Virus record (IMG/VR): IMGVR_UViG_3300017941_000030 | Span: 1-31,010 of that record | DNA from: a virus | Direction: 5' to 3' (one strand) | DNA: 31,010 nt | Shown here: piece after piece, positions 12,401 through 20,860 of the stretch | How positions within the stretch are numbered: position 1 is the stretch's first letter | Layout of the letters: every line of letters starts with the position of its first letter | Translations under genes and position numbers: made by a program | Notes under the pieces: model-generated | Told to the model about the DNA's origin: nothing | Databases searched by the model: none | The model's input: the letters and a program-made list of their open reading frames with translations, nothing else

Positions 12401-13669
12401 CTCTTCGGGCTTAGCTGTCTTCAACTGCTCGCGCAGACTCTTGAGATTTTCAACGGACCGCGCCGCTTCCTCTCCCAAAGCAGTCTTTCTCTCCGCGATA
12501 CTCTGCCGCGCTTCTTTGGTGAGCTCAACTTTCTGCTGTGCGTCGGCAAGTTGCAATTCAGGATTATCTTGCTTGATGGCATCTCGGACGACTTTTGAAA
12601 GAATGTCTTCAGTGGCAAGCCTTCGATTCTCTCCCATCACACCGGGCATGGCCATGATGCCGCCTATAGTCCCCTGAACGCCTGCCGCTGTGATCCACTG
12701 AGATAAAATCTCTTTCACCCCGGCATGTGTAAGAGTTGTACCGTCCACACGATTGCTTAGTTCCTTCGCGCTTTCCTCGATCACCGTGGAAGCTACGCCA
12801 TTGGCAAGACCGTATGCAGCTTGTTCTGTAGCCGCTGTTCCCCACCGGAGTACCGTGTTTGCAATAACCGCCCCTACCTTGCCGTTGAGTAATGCTTTCT
12901 GCGCGCCTTCGATGAGAGCGCCCTCGGTGATCTGTTTCACGCCCGGGAGCCTTCCGATCTGGACAAAATTAAGTGCTGTGACTATAGCTCCCAGAGAACC
13001 AACAGCCACACGCCGTATCGTTGGATTCATAGGATGGCCCTGCTCATCTTTGAAACTGAGCAAAGCACGATTTAGAGAACCCATGAGCTGACCGAAGTAT
13101 TCTTTTGCGGCGGGATATTCTCCTATCAATCCACCTACCGCACTTCCCGTCGGCCCCATGATAAGCATCCCTATCCCCGCTCCAACCTGACCACCGATCA
13201 TCCCTTCGAGACCAGCTTTCAATTGGAATCCAAGCCCGACAAGAGTATCAATTACTCCTTTAGGGAATGCTGCTATTTGCTTTTCGGGTGAGGGAAGTGA
13301 CTTGCCAAGCTCATCCATCTGCTTTTTTGCTTCCTCATCTCCCAGGTATTCACGTGCCGCAAGTTGATTCATCTGGCGTTCGATAGGAATAGCCTTGATG
13401 GTGTTTGAAAACTTCTCCCATACAGAAGCAGGTTTTTCGATCTTGCCATACAAGTGTTCAGAAAGCGCATCTGAGTTCTCGTAGAAAAATGAAGGTGAAA
13501 TCCCGGTAGCCTCCGAAAAATGTCCGGCAAGATTGAGCCTCGCCTGTACTTGCGGAGGATCAGGTGAATTCTGAGAGAGTATCGCACGTACTTTTTCAGG
13601 ATTAGATGGAGGGGGTTCGGGATTAAAGTCGGGAGGGGGGGCGGGATTGAAATCTACATTGTCTGCCAT
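9437..13669 (-). CDS. Large internal virion (DNA ejection) protein
   Basis: A 1410-aa protein, the largest in the window. It has a Pro-rich N-terminus and Gly-rich hydrophobic stretches at about 137-190 (GMIGGQVGAGIGMLIMG and GSAVGGLIGEY). Long coiled-coil regions at about 350-570 are dense in Glu, Lys and Gln. The C-terminal region contains WARLFTTFQSEPNANLNMMI and a hydrophobic AALIVLAAEP-like segment. Size, composition and order (after gp13-, gp14- and gp15-like genes, before the fibre) correspond to T7 gp16, which enters the host envelope during DNA ejection. I see no clear transglycosylase motif. The C-terminal part resembles domains of large polyvalent phage proteins, from memory. Confidence 0.75.
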   Translation of the reverse strand: MADNVDFNPAPPPDFNPEPPPSNPEKVRAILSQNSPDPPQVQARLNLAGHFSEATGISPSFFYENSDALSEHLYGKIEKPASVWEKFSNTIKAIPIERQMNQLAAREYLGDEEAKKQMDELGKSLPSPEKQIAAFPKGVIDTLVGLGFQLKAGLEGMIGGQVGAGIGMLIMGPTGSAVGGLIGEYPAAKEYFGQLMGSLNRALLSFKDEQGHPMNPTIRRVAVGSLGAIVTALNFVQIGRLPGVKQITEGALIEGAQKALLNGKVGAVIANTVLRWGTAATEQAAYGLANGVASTVIEESAKELSNRVDGTTLTHAGVKEILSQWITAAGVQGTIGGIMAMPGVMGENRRLATEDILSKVVRDAIKQDNPELQLADAQQKVELTKEARQSIAERKTALGEEAARSVENLKSLREQLKTAKPEEKAAIEEKLQREETNAADLKRQVVLEPERLAEVTPENPLVGDVLRLSEKEGEQLDRETQSVEQRDLQDPEIKNLNVEIEGLQSKVAKLTDREQATLEKLRTQRETARNRVEKAITEGRSHLLTYKITEKAKVSVRKNIADLNGLRGYKWPTEITYDRSIEGGSETVKIPVKQIAESILSDFSAVRHTQKTMEGLATLADEIQAHPDHAFPARDLQRIRDLEKRNWRDLTREELQNVRDGLMHLKHLEQYGQSLRRGDQVIALAEARQQFDQFVKGHDAVVGDTIREFPQFKERLAERLPKIWDLFSALGHQDMLWSAIDKLGERGKVFQFMKDVLGSESSRLGLERDWKQPFLDWSTQNKININKWANEKYDVAFTRSDGTRSAIEMRRDTAMSVYMHWQNENNRQSLIKGYIFPYGPKKQSFVPQKLSEVEWQQIVDSVTPQEKEYIGLIQDLTKKTGEAMNAVYERMHGYPMEVLQDYWRKRVWRQAQGKSVEELIAESRMQENMIRAAPDHSMTIERTGATQPLYLTGATEEVNHLLRSASLYTAMAEPIYNAQKVAWDPVISNTIEQRVGTRMLEAMRKGLKDDARMREFGSHADRIVEKYRQRGVLMFLGFNPSPVLKNLALSVRSLSYVPFPDWIKGVGETLIHPRRTEQALIAGSSWYDSVKQSGALKEISDVLGARTVGETVAHKIRNVVMAPLKWASKTAVKVDMNAGINQFLREAKRGALTEKVMDATGLKNEDLATLLRDPDATMQAAIKYGQFVAQHGHATNLPELQSGLQRGGTWARLFTTFQSEPNANLNMMIRSFMDAEAIGTPGAYFRAAKTALIVLAAEPLIMSGIQDIVRESRGQKTQAPWWDVAADIAGLVYGGKNLVMDIGAIVKRGYISGSSLVGGTVVGQIAQDAEELLGYGIRSLFAAGRVARAKASTKFVDTLLNLVGMRGGLPYKAVRSQTEGLIKILKDVSGTVADSGEGTGQFDPTISGGG

Positions 13670-15219
13670 TTTTTACCATCCCACCAAAGAATAGATCCCG
13701 ACTTAGAAACCTGATATGTCTTTCCATCCGAACCGTTATAATAGGTAGTTCCATTTGCGATCTGAGTTCCCAATATTGATATGTTCTTCAACTTACTTAC
13801 TAATTGTTGAGGATAAGAAGGAGTCTGAGGACCGAAAGGGAATCCCTCCAACCCGCCTGGTGTTAAGGGAAGTGTCTCCCCCGCTGCTACCGCAGACATT
13901 GCCTGACGCCGTGCGGTGTAGTAGGAATCGAGATTCTTCAAGACTTTGTTGACGGCCTGGTTCTTGTAGAATTGCGCTTGGCTTGAAAGTTCCTTATCAG
14001 TAGCGTCCATATTGTCAGCGGCCCATGAGCGATAGTATCCGAGAGCTGTCTGCATTCCTTTGATGTCTTCAGGAGTCATGTTCTTCGGGTCAGTCTTGAA
14101 AACCTCTTCATATGCTTTCACACGTGCCTTCACCCGTGGGCTCACCGCCGCAAGTACCTGCTTGTATTGGGTTGCGCTTATTTCATGTTTCGCCATCAAG
14201 TCCCGTGCGTTATCTATGATGACAGATTGATCTATGTTCTCGTTTGTGGAGTCGGCAAGAAGACCATCAAAAACAGAATTGTCTTTCTCTGCCGCCTTTT
14301 TGTCTGCTCTTAGTGATCGTATTTCACTTTCATAATATCCCGCCCACTTCCTGTCGCGCTCCCCTTTCTCCTTCCCCACCCATTTTCCGCGTGACTGTTC
14401 GATGATCGCCTTGAACTCAGGCAAGCCTGCATCTCCCAGCATTACCTTCGAATACACATCCCCGAGAGGAGCTTCCAATTTGTCGTTAGTCCGCTTGTCC
14501 TCAGAATCCTGAACAGTTTCAAGATGCGTGACACGAGTATCTATTTGCTCGACTTCCACGTCTGAAAGTCCCAAAGTATTTTTGGGGTCGGCAAGAAAGT
14601 CATGTGCTGCCTGAAAGTTTGGCAAGCCATCGGCGGTTTTTTGACGGATGAGAGCGAATGCACCATGAGTCGCCGCAGCTTGGTCTATCTTGTGGTCCCA
14701 GTCTTTGTAGTTAGCCTCTGCCGTCGCCTTATCTACGAGATTGCTTCTCACCAATGGATCTTGAAGAACTCTAAGTTTCGCTTTTCCTTCATCAGCGGAC
14801 AGGGTACCCGACACAACGGACTGCATCGTATCGTTGATGCTCTTGTTCGCAGTCCCGATTGTCTCGTTGGCACGGCCATTCCACTGTGCCTGGCCTACCT
14901 TCTCCATCAGGGTATCACGCTGACTCATCCACCACTGCTGAAGGGCCTGCTTGGCATGGCCGTTCGTGGCCATCTTGTCGATTATCTGGTTCTGCTCATC
15001 GATGAACTTCGCACCCTTTTCCTGATAACTCTTCCAGTCGGGATCACTTTGAAGATTAAGAGAGAAGTCGTTTACACTTCGGCGTAGACTTTCCTGCACG
15101 TTGTTGAACTGCGTCGTTGCCTCTGCCGCGTACAGTTTATCGGCTATCGTGAAAAAGAGATCGGTGACGGCGTTGCCCGCCTCCATGATTGCGCTGGGTG
15201 AGGGGCGGAAGTCACTCAT
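13654..15219 (-). CDS. Internal virion protein, coiled-coil, gp15-like by position
   Basis: A 521-aa, Lys/Asp/Gln-rich and largely helical protein (for example NVQESLRRSVNDFSLNLQSD and SLRADKKAAEKDN). There is no membrane segment. The C-terminal 40 residues are different, with GTTYYNGSDGKTYQVS and a Trp-rich end. It starts at a TGATG overlap and its end overlaps the 1410-aa gene by 16 bases. Between the gp14-like and gp16-like genes it occupies the place of T7 gp15, a core protein that forms a periplasmic tunnel with gp16. Assignment is by order and composition, not motif. Confidence 0.65.
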   Translation of the reverse strand: MSDFRPSPSAIMEAGNAVTDLFFTIADKLYAAEATTQFNNVQESLRRSVNDFSLNLQSDPDWKSYQEKGAKFIDEQNQIIDKMATNGHAKQALQQWWMSQRDTLMEKVGQAQWNGRANETIGTANKSINDTMQSVVSGTLSADEGKAKLRVLQDPLVRSNLVDKATAEANYKDWDHKIDQAAATHGAFALIRQKTADGLPNFQAAHDFLADPKNTLGLSDVEVEQIDTRVTHLETVQDSEDKRTNDKLEAPLGDVYSKVMLGDAGLPEFKAIIEQSRGKWVGKEKGERDRKWAGYYESEIRSLRADKKAAEKDNSVFDGLLADSTNENIDQSVIIDNARDLMAKHEISATQYKQVLAAVSPRVKARVKAYEEVFKTDPKNMTPEDIKGMQTALGYYRSWAADNMDATDKELSSQAQFYKNQAVNKVLKNLDSYYTARRQAMSAVAAGETLPLTPGGLEGFPFGPQTPSYPQQLVSKLKNISILGTQIANGTTYYNGSDGKTYQVSKSGSILWWDGKKWQTM

Positions 15220-16001
15220 CAGTAGTAATACGGCTGACCACTAGCCGTCTCCCAGGAAGACCCGCCGCTTGCACCCGCAGCTCCGCCCATGGCCGATGTG
15301 GGATTCCAGAACTTTGAAATCGCCGCAGTGCCCCACTGGACCGTGCTGGTGAATTGAGAAAGCCAGATATTTGATTCCGTCGTCTGAAGCTGCTGATTTA
15401 TCCCCAATGTCTGATTCGAAAGATTCAAGAGCCCCGCATTGTAAGAGGCGAGATTCATTTCAACTTGTGATTTGTCGAGAAGGGTCTGCTGAGTTTCTGC
15501 GGCTCCTATGATATGTTCTCCGGCTTGTTTCTGTGTGGCGAGTTTGATACCTGCCGTACCCTGGCCCGTTTTTATTCCACGGGCGGCAAATGATGCGCTG
15601 ATAGAACCTTCAGCAGACAACTCCTGTTCCTTCAGTCCGAGAATCTGCTCAAGAGACTGCTGCTCGTAAGCCACCTGCGCAAGATTGGCAGCCCGCGCCC
15701 TCTCCTGAATTATGTCCGTGCCATAAGGGACGGTTTGCGGACCGGTCCCGCCGGGCGCATTTCCTCCGGCCGCCGATACATCTGGAAGGGTGGTCGTACT
15801 TCCCGCCGTGGGAACTCCCTGCCCGCCGGGTGCCACCTGCCCCAATTGCTCGGCAGCTTGTTTTTGTGCGACTTGGCTTGCCTCGTTGGCAGCAACAAGG
15901 TTTGTCGCACCCATCACAGATAAGCCGAGAGACCAACCACCAGTTACAGGCGCGAGTACAACCCCCGCGACAACTTCTACGATGTCAAGTACTTGGCCCA
16001 T
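15219..16001 (-). CDS. Internal virion protein, gp14-like by position
   Basis: A 260-aa protein. The N-terminus is hydrophobic (VLDIVEVVAGVVLAPVTGGWSL, residues 4-26). A Gly/Pro-rich linker follows (55-95), then Ala/Gln-rich helices (about 100-220) and a small-residue tail ending YYY. A hydrophobic first segment with Ala/Gln helices resembles gp14-type ejection proteins, which insert in the outer membrane. The start lies 17 bases inside the gp13-like gene and the stop overlaps the next ATG (TGATG). Confidence 0.7.
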   Translation of the reverse strand: MGQVLDIVEVVAGVVLAPVTGGWSLGLSVMGATNLVAANEASQVAQKQAAEQLGQVAPGGQGVPTAGSTTTLPDVSAAGGNAPGGTGPQTVPYGTDIIQERARAANLAQVAYEQQSLEQILGLKEQELSAEGSISASFAARGIKTGQGTAGIKLATQKQAGEHIIGAAETQQTLLDKSQVEMNLASYNAGLLNLSNQTLGINQQLQTTESNIWLSQFTSTVQWGTAAISKFWNPTSAMGGAAGASGGSSWETASGQPYYY

Positions 16002-16434
16002 CTTCTCTTACCCATGCATAAAGCACCTGGTCTTGACCATGCGGGCCGTATTTCCTCATCACCCCCTCGCGCTTCATCCCCATCCATTCAAGGTACTTAT
16101 GATCCTGTCCCCACTGTCCAGGAGCAAGAGCCTGTAGACGGTCAAGATGATGCTGTTCAATCCAGCGATGCATCTGCGCCTTCAGTTCTTTGTGTACATG
16201 CGGCCCCGCTCGTTTTGAGACCCGAAGCCATATCGACCCCGACCCCTCGCAAATGATCCTTATCCCCCCACAGGCAATGGCCTCTCCGTCAATGAGAGTA
16301 AGACATGGGCCCGCCTCTTTCGATTTCTTCCCGAGTTCCAATAGATCAAGCCCTTCTTGCTCACTCATCACATGCTCATTCACATCCATCACAAATAGCA
16401 TGTGTTCAGGCTCGAAAGGAACAAAGTGCATCAT
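15985..16434 (-). CDS. gp13-like protein with acetyltransferase-type fold
   Basis: A 149-aa protein starting at an ATGA overlap with tail tubular B. A GNAT-like layout is visible: a central strand region GPCLTLIDGEAIACGGIRII, then VSKRAGPHVHKELKAQMHRW and a C-terminal YLEWMGMKREGVMRKYGPHG, typical of the end of acetyltransferase folds. T7 gp13 relatives (DUF2833 family, as recalled) have this fold and lie between gp12 and gp14 exactly as here. In T7 gp13 is needed for morphogenesis. Whether it binds acetyl-CoA is not shown by the sequence. Confidence 0.75.
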   Translation of the reverse strand: MMHFVPFEPEHMLFVMDVNEHVMSEQEGLDLLELGKKSKEAGPCLTLIDGEAIACGGIRIICEGSGSIWLRVSKRAGPHVHKELKAQMHRWIEQHHLDRLQALAPGQWGQDHKYLEWMGMKREGVMRKYGPHGQDQVLYAWVREDGPST

Positions 16435-18572
16435 CCCGCATCCTCCTCATCCGCCACGTCGGGCACTATGGCAGTGATGGAACAGGAAAGGGGAAGATCG
16501 CTGTACACTGTCAAGAACGCGTCCTCGCGCAGAGCTTCGAGAATCGAGCTCCTGCAATATCCAGAATAGGGGATGGGGTTCTTTGCCGAGGGATGAGTTG
16601 AATCTATCACCACTCCACCGATCCCGGAGTCTCCCATCCTCACGGTTGACAGCGGGGAAAGACCCCCCGCGTTCGGCGCGGTGAACTGGCCGCACTTGAA
16701 ATACAACGTATTCAAGACGCGGAAGCGTGCTTTGGGGACGCTCTTTTTTTTCAACTGGCTTGTCCCCGACTGAGACGGGGGGACAAGTGGCATGGTGGTC
16801 ATCGTGGAAGTGTAGTTCAGCCCCGCCACCGCATAGTTGGCGCTCACCCCGCCGGGCAGCGTGAGAACGCCCCCTGCGGGGACGGCGGTCCCGATATACA
16901 CTCCATCGGCAACTACTTCCAGCGTCCTGCCGTTAAGCCCTGTGTCCACGGTCATTGTCGTGAAGGCGACTGCATTGTACCTGTAGGTTGCGCAGTCGGA
17001 GAATATCGCCTGTCGTTGGTCCGTCCAGAAGGGAGTGGCCACCTGTTCGATGAATACGCTTGCCCCACGTTGGACGCAAAGGTATACAATGTCCCGGTCG
17101 GTAAGACCCTGGAAGTCCGTCCCAGGGACTACGCACACGCTCAACACGGTCCCCGTTGTCACGAAGTTCCACCATGCCAATGTGCCATAGGCCATGTCGT
17201 AGTGGAGCACTCCCAGCGTTCCATCTGTGCGAAGGAACCAAAGCAAGTTGTCCGGGGCACGCTGGATATCATAGGCCGTGATGGGATTGTTGAGAAACAT
17301 CTGGTCAGAGAAGAAGTTGAGATTTTGCGGAGGCACATAGGGGATGTAGACGCTTTGCCACTGCAATTTGTAGACACGTCGCGCGAGCCGCTGAACAAAA
17401 ATCACGCCCCCTGCCATGGCGGTAGGAGGGATCGGAGAATCCCCTATGTTTGAAATCTGCGATGCCTGGATGGTGTTGGGGTTTGCGGTGCCCGGGATTA
17501 TCCATTCCCCCGATGCGCTGCCCACCAGTATGTCCTGGACATTTCTTAACCAGTAAACCTCATCATCGGTTTCCGAATTAAGAGTGTAGTCCCCGGCATC
17601 CTCATCATTCACCTGGTCTTGGAAAGATGGTGTAGGAATGAAGGTGGGTGGTGTCGTAGTGGGAGTGCCGTTGGCGTTTGTCTGCATGACGGGAACGGAG
17701 AACGTGGACACATCACTCCACGCCATCCCTACTGCCGTATGGTTGGCATCCGAGGCATCCCAGATACCCACGATGCTTTCCCATACTTCTTGGGGACCGG
17801 CGGCTGTATTGCCAAGCCACAACCGCTGAGAGATCACAGCGCAAGCCCGGGGGTAATTCCCCGCCGAACCGAACACCCTAGGCTGTAACGTGAGAGTAAA
17901 TGTACCCGCGCCCGCCCCGACTCCTGCATTTGCACTCATCGTCACTGTATAGACGAGGGGGTTTGTTCCTGTCGTGGGCACGATGGTCTCGATGTATGTT
18001 CCCGCTACGATGCCCGGTCCCGTGAGAAACCATGTGGCCTCTGCGGGCAGGAGGTTGGTATTTGCATCGGGAATGGTAGCGGCCCCATTTGTACTTGTGC
18101 CTGTGAATGTGAGTGTCTGCGTGGGGAAAGTGAGCCCCGCAAGATCGAAAGTATCGGGTGTGACCCAATGGATACGCGCGGGGGCGTGATTCTGATTGGT
18201 GATAAAAAGATCGGGAAAGAACGGATAAAACTGGAGGTTGGATATTTCTGCGGCGGTGTAGGTAGTGACGATATTAGCACCCGCCCCCATCCAAACGCCA
18301 TTTTTCCAAACCCGCACAAGGAGATTCGTAAACTCGAAGACGTACACCGTGCCCTGTGAGATGACAAACGGGACGAGTCGAGCCGCGACATCTCCCTGCG
18401 TGTGACCCAGAACGAGTGTGCCCGGCCGTTTGTAGAACCCCCCCTGCTGCTTGGGGACCATGTTCGACATGACCGAGGCACCTTTTCGATAAACCGGTTG
18501 TTCGTCTTGTCCCCAGAGCCAGGATGAAAGCTCGCCCGCGGTGAAGTCGGATATCAGGACGCTACTGACCAT
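16431..18572 (-). CDS. Tail tubular protein B (T7 gp12-like, nozzle)
   Basis: A 713-aa protein. The N-terminus has the hallmark of this family: ISDFTAGELS, then GASVMSNMVPKQQGGFYKRPGT. Later features include beta-rich stretches, QRLWLGNT, GSASGEWIIPGT, a hydrophobic WFLRTDGTLGVLHYD and RFRVLNT near the C-terminus. It starts directly after the stop of tail tubular A (TAGATG). In T7-like virions six copies form the tail nozzle that closes the short tail. Length is close to the family norm (about 700-800 aa). Confidence 0.9.
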   Translation of the reverse strand: MVSSVLISDFTAGELSSWLWGQDEQPVYRKGASVMSNMVPKQQGGFYKRPGTLVLGHTQGDVAARLVPFVISQGTVYVFEFTNLLVRVWKNGVWMGAGANIVTTYTAAEISNLQFYPFFPDLFITNQNHAPARIHWVTPDTFDLAGLTFPTQTLTFTGTSTNGAATIPDANTNLLPAEATWFLTGPGIVAGTYIETIVPTTGTNPLVYTVTMSANAGVGAGAGTFTLTLQPRVFGSAGNYPRACAVISQRLWLGNTAAGPQEVWESIVGIWDASDANHTAVGMAWSDVSTFSVPVMQTNANGTPTTTPPTFIPTPSFQDQVNDEDAGDYTLNSETDDEVYWLRNVQDILVGSASGEWIIPGTANPNTIQASQISNIGDSPIPPTAMAGGVIFVQRLARRVYKLQWQSVYIPYVPPQNLNFFSDQMFLNNPITAYDIQRAPDNLLWFLRTDGTLGVLHYDMAYGTLAWWNFVTTGTVLSVCVVPGTDFQGLTDRDIVYLCVQRGASVFIEQVATPFWTDQRQAIFSDCATYRYNAVAFTTMTVDTGLNGRTLEVVADGVYIGTAVPAGGVLTLPGGVSANYAVAGLNYTSTMTTMPLVPPSQSGTSQLKKKSVPKARFRVLNTLYFKCGQFTAPNAGGLSPLSTVRMGDSGIGGVVIDSTHPSAKNPIPYSGYCRSSILEALREDAFLTVYSDLPLSCSITAIVPDVADEEDAG

Positions 18573-19241
18573 CTACCAGCCCCCGACGTATCGACTTCTC
18601 GAAGACCACCATTCCTTGCCCGAATCCGGTAGATCGTCCTCCACGTCAAGCGCATTCCGCCCCTTTGCCCGGGAGATGAGCGCACCGTACTCCGCTTGAT
18701 AGGGCGCAGCTATCCCGCTTATTTGCCCCGTCGCCGCCGGGATCATCTTGCTTGCCAGCCGTATCACCAGGGCATCGGTAAAGAGGGGTTCCGTCCACGC
18801 GAAACCGATGGGGATTTCCTTGATGTACTTCACATTCGGGTTCCCGCTCTCGGGTGTCAAGTCGGTGTAGTACATGTCTTCATGGATGAAAGGTGCCTTG
18901 ATGATGTGCAGGTACTTCAGTGGATAAGTGACGATCCACTGGGGGTCGACCGCATAGAGAAAGCAAGTGAAAAGAAGGTCGGTGGGGATGTTGTAAGCGT
19001 AGATGTAGCCCGTGATGTTGGGGGCGGTGGTGTTCAGCACGAGCACCGCGCGTTTCACCGCGAAGCCCCACTCGTTCATCCGCAGTTCCTCGTTGCGCGT
19101 TGACTGATATTCAAGGGCCGCCCATGCCTCCCACTTAGCATTACCCGTCCCCGTCCCATCCACAGAAGTCACCACGTCATAGGGTTGGCCGATGCGAGAG
19201 AGGGCTTTGTTCACGATCATCACGTCAGTCAGGGAGAACAC
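18573..19241 (-). CDS. Tail tubular protein A (T7 gp11-like, adaptor)
   Basis: A 222-aa protein with a GTG start; AGGAGG lies 5 bases upstream. The N-terminus MFSLTDVMIVNKALSRIGQ and the later WEAWAALEYQSTRNEELRMN-EWGFAVKRAVL fit the gp11 family, whose members form a ring of twelve between portal and nozzle. Length is in the normal range of about 190-230. It follows a GC-rich hairpin at 19258-19280 that separates it from the cement protein gene. Confidence 0.9.
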   Translation of the reverse strand: MFSLTDVMIVNKALSRIGQPYDVVTSVDGTGTGNAKWEAWAALEYQSTRNEELRMNEWGFAVKRAVLVLNTTAPNITGYIYAYNIPTDLLFTCFLYAVDPQWIVTYPLKYLHIIKAPFIHEDMYYTDLTPESGNPNVKYIKEIPIGFAWTEPLFTDALVIRLASKMIPAATGQISGIAAPYQAEYGALISRAKGRNALDVEDDLPDSGKEWWSSRSRYVGGW

Positions 19242-19250
19242 CGGTGCCTC

Positions 19251-19280
19251 CTAAAGAGGGGCGAGCTGAGAGCCCGCCCC
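19251..19280 (-). terminator. Hairpin between head and tail genes (weak terminator or processing site)
   Basis: On the minus strand GGGGCGGGCT (19271-19280) pairs with AGCTCGCCCC (19258-19267) over 9 of 10 positions, followed by TCTTTAGG. The T-tract is short and runs straight into the Shine-Dalgarno of tail tubular A. Partial termination after the abundant head proteins is likely, as after T7 gene 10. Confidence 0.55.
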
Positions 19281-19289
19281 ATTCATTGA

Positions 19290-19733
19290 CTAGTAGGTAT
19301 CAATCCAGGCGTGTATCGTCCCCGCCGTAAACGGACCGCCGCCCACGGTGTAGTACACGCGCAGGTACCTTCCCAGTTTCCCGGTCGGTGCGTTTCCCGA
19401 GATAGGAATCGAACCTTTGAGAATGAGAAGCCCGGCCTGCTGCAACATGGTAAACGTCTGCGCTACGCCATTGTTGAGCTCCGAATTGACCCATGTGGTT
19501 CCATCATTGGATTCCTGAAGCGCCGCGGTGAGTGTTGAACCCACCGGCCCCGCAAAGGGAATGCCGACGCTCACAACCATCGGGAACTTCTTGACTGCTT
19601 CTGAAAGAGCATCCTCTCCTCCGGTGTCAAGAACTCCCGCCGCAAACGACCCGAAACCCGTCCGAGGGTTGTTGGAGGCCGCCGATACGGTGATGGCCTG
19701 ATTGTCCGAAAATACTGTTGCATCATCACGCAT
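19290..19733 (-). CDS. Capsid cement or decoration protein, Bbp16-like
   Basis: A 147-aa protein with AAGGAG 7 bases upstream. Its start MRDDATVFSDNQAITVSAAS, the following LDTGGEDAL and the C-terminal YLRVYYTVGGGPFTAGTIHA fit the Bbp16-type cement proteins of Bordetella phage BPP-1 relatives, from memory. These sit on the outside of BPP-1-type capsids and hold capsomers together. It lies right after the major capsid gene, as expected. Confidence 0.75.
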   Translation of the reverse strand: MRDDATVFSDNQAITVSAASNNPRTGFGSFAAGVLDTGGEDALSEAVKKFPMVVSVGIPFAGPVGSTLTAALQESNDGTTWVNSELNNGVAQTFTMLQQAGLLILKGSIPISGNAPTGKLGRYLRVYYTVGGGPFTAGTIHAWIDTY

Positions 19734-19744
19734 TGCGATCTCCT

Positions 19745-20839
19745 TTAGCTTGCCACCGGCTCGTACTGAGTCGTGGGCGTGGTGTACGCGACACCGGTGA
19801 ACGGGTTGATGTCCCCTGCGACGAAGTTCAGAGGCAGGATGCGCTCACACAACTTCACGGGTACTCCGTGACAGTGAAGCACTCTGCGTCCCCATGCCTC
19901 TTCCATCCCCAGCCACACGTTCTGCTTGCGTTCCAATGCGACATTCATCTGCGTCCACACTGAACGCGGAGCATAGCTGACCACCCCGTCCAGTCCGCCG
20001 GGGAACTGTGAGTAAGCGGTGATCTGCCCCGCCGCATCGTTGGCCTGCGCACCAGGGAAGAGCGCCGGGTTCGGCGTTCCCCACGTGGCAACCGTGTCGA
20101 TGTTGGCAAGGCGCTGCATGTAGCGCGGATCCTCCACCACCAGGCCGAAGCGGATCATGTAGGTAGTGACCATGGCCCAGAAGTATTGAGGAGGCGTCTG
20201 AAGATCAGGCACAAGCTGCTTGCCGCCATCGGTGATGGAGATGAATCCCCGGCCTCCGCGCGGATAGACGAAGTAGCAGGCCCCGGGTCCCCACTTCATG
20301 CTGTACGTCGAGGACTGCCCGGTGTTCACTCCCGAGATACGTCCGCCGTTGTCGGTAACGCTTGGCCCCATCTGCCCGCCCGATGCGAGGAGAGGGAATT
20401 GCGTCCACAATCCGTCGATCTGCCGGGGGAACATAGAGCTGTTCCCATACAGAGACCGGTCGTGGACCGTGTTCTTGATTCCTGAGACGGTGAGCATTTC
20501 CTGCGCTGCGCGCCACGCCTGCGGGTCGCGCTTGGTCGCAAGTATCTCCACGTCTATCTTGGTGTTGACGGCGATACCCTGAAGGGTGATCGTCACGGGC
20601 TTCAAGACAGGATTCTCCCAGTTGTATCCAAGGTTCACCTGAACATCGGTTCCATGCGGCTTGGAAAGAACCTGGTTGAAGTGGTGACTGTTGAAGTCAT
20701 CGCTTTCAAACCATGCTCCCTCTTCCAGCATGGGAGTTTCAAAGGAGATTGTGTCTACGACAGCCAGTTGTCTTCCGTCAGCTCCGATACTTTTGGCCAC
20801 TTCCAGCATTGTGTACTGGGTGCCAAATCCCGAAGCCAT
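19745..20839 (-). CDS. Major capsid protein, BPP-1-like HK97 fold
   Basis: A 364-aa protein. The N-terminal pattern ADGRQLAVVDTISFETPMLEEGAWFESDDFNSHHFNQVL corresponds to the BPP-1-type capsid family, which reads roughly D-x-x-V-x-x-L-x-x-T-N-x-x-L-x-x-x-x-W-x-E at this place. Further stretches such as GLVVEDPRYMQRLANIDT and the C-terminal VLHCHGVPVKLCERIL are typical of that family. GGGGAG lies 9 bases upstream. Neighbours are scaffold before and cement after. There is no fused protease, so maturation probably needs no cleavage encoded here. Confidence 0.85.
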   Translation of the reverse strand: MASGFGTQYTMLEVAKSIGADGRQLAVVDTISFETPMLEEGAWFESDDFNSHHFNQVLSKPHGTDVQVNLGYNWENPVLKPVTITLQGIAVNTKIDVEILATKRDPQAWRAAQEMLTVSGIKNTVHDRSLYGNSSMFPRQIDGLWTQFPLLASGGQMGPSVTDNGGRISGVNTGQSSTYSMKWGPGACYFVYPRGGRGFISITDGGKQLVPDLQTPPQYFWAMVTTYMIRFGLVVEDPRYMQRLANIDTVATWGTPNPALFPGAQANDAAGQITAYSQFPGGLDGVVSYAPRSVWTQMNVALERKQNVWLGMEEAWGRRVLHCHGVPVKLCERILPLNFVAGDINPFTGVAYTTPTTQYEPVAS

Positions 20840-20860
20840 AGGGGTACTCCCCCCAGCGGA

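Noticed and set aside
9559-13091. Several plus-strand frames of 80-225 aa opposite the 1410-aa gene
   Set aside because: They are antisense shadows of one continuous gene, rich in Arg, Ser and Pro, without initiation signals.
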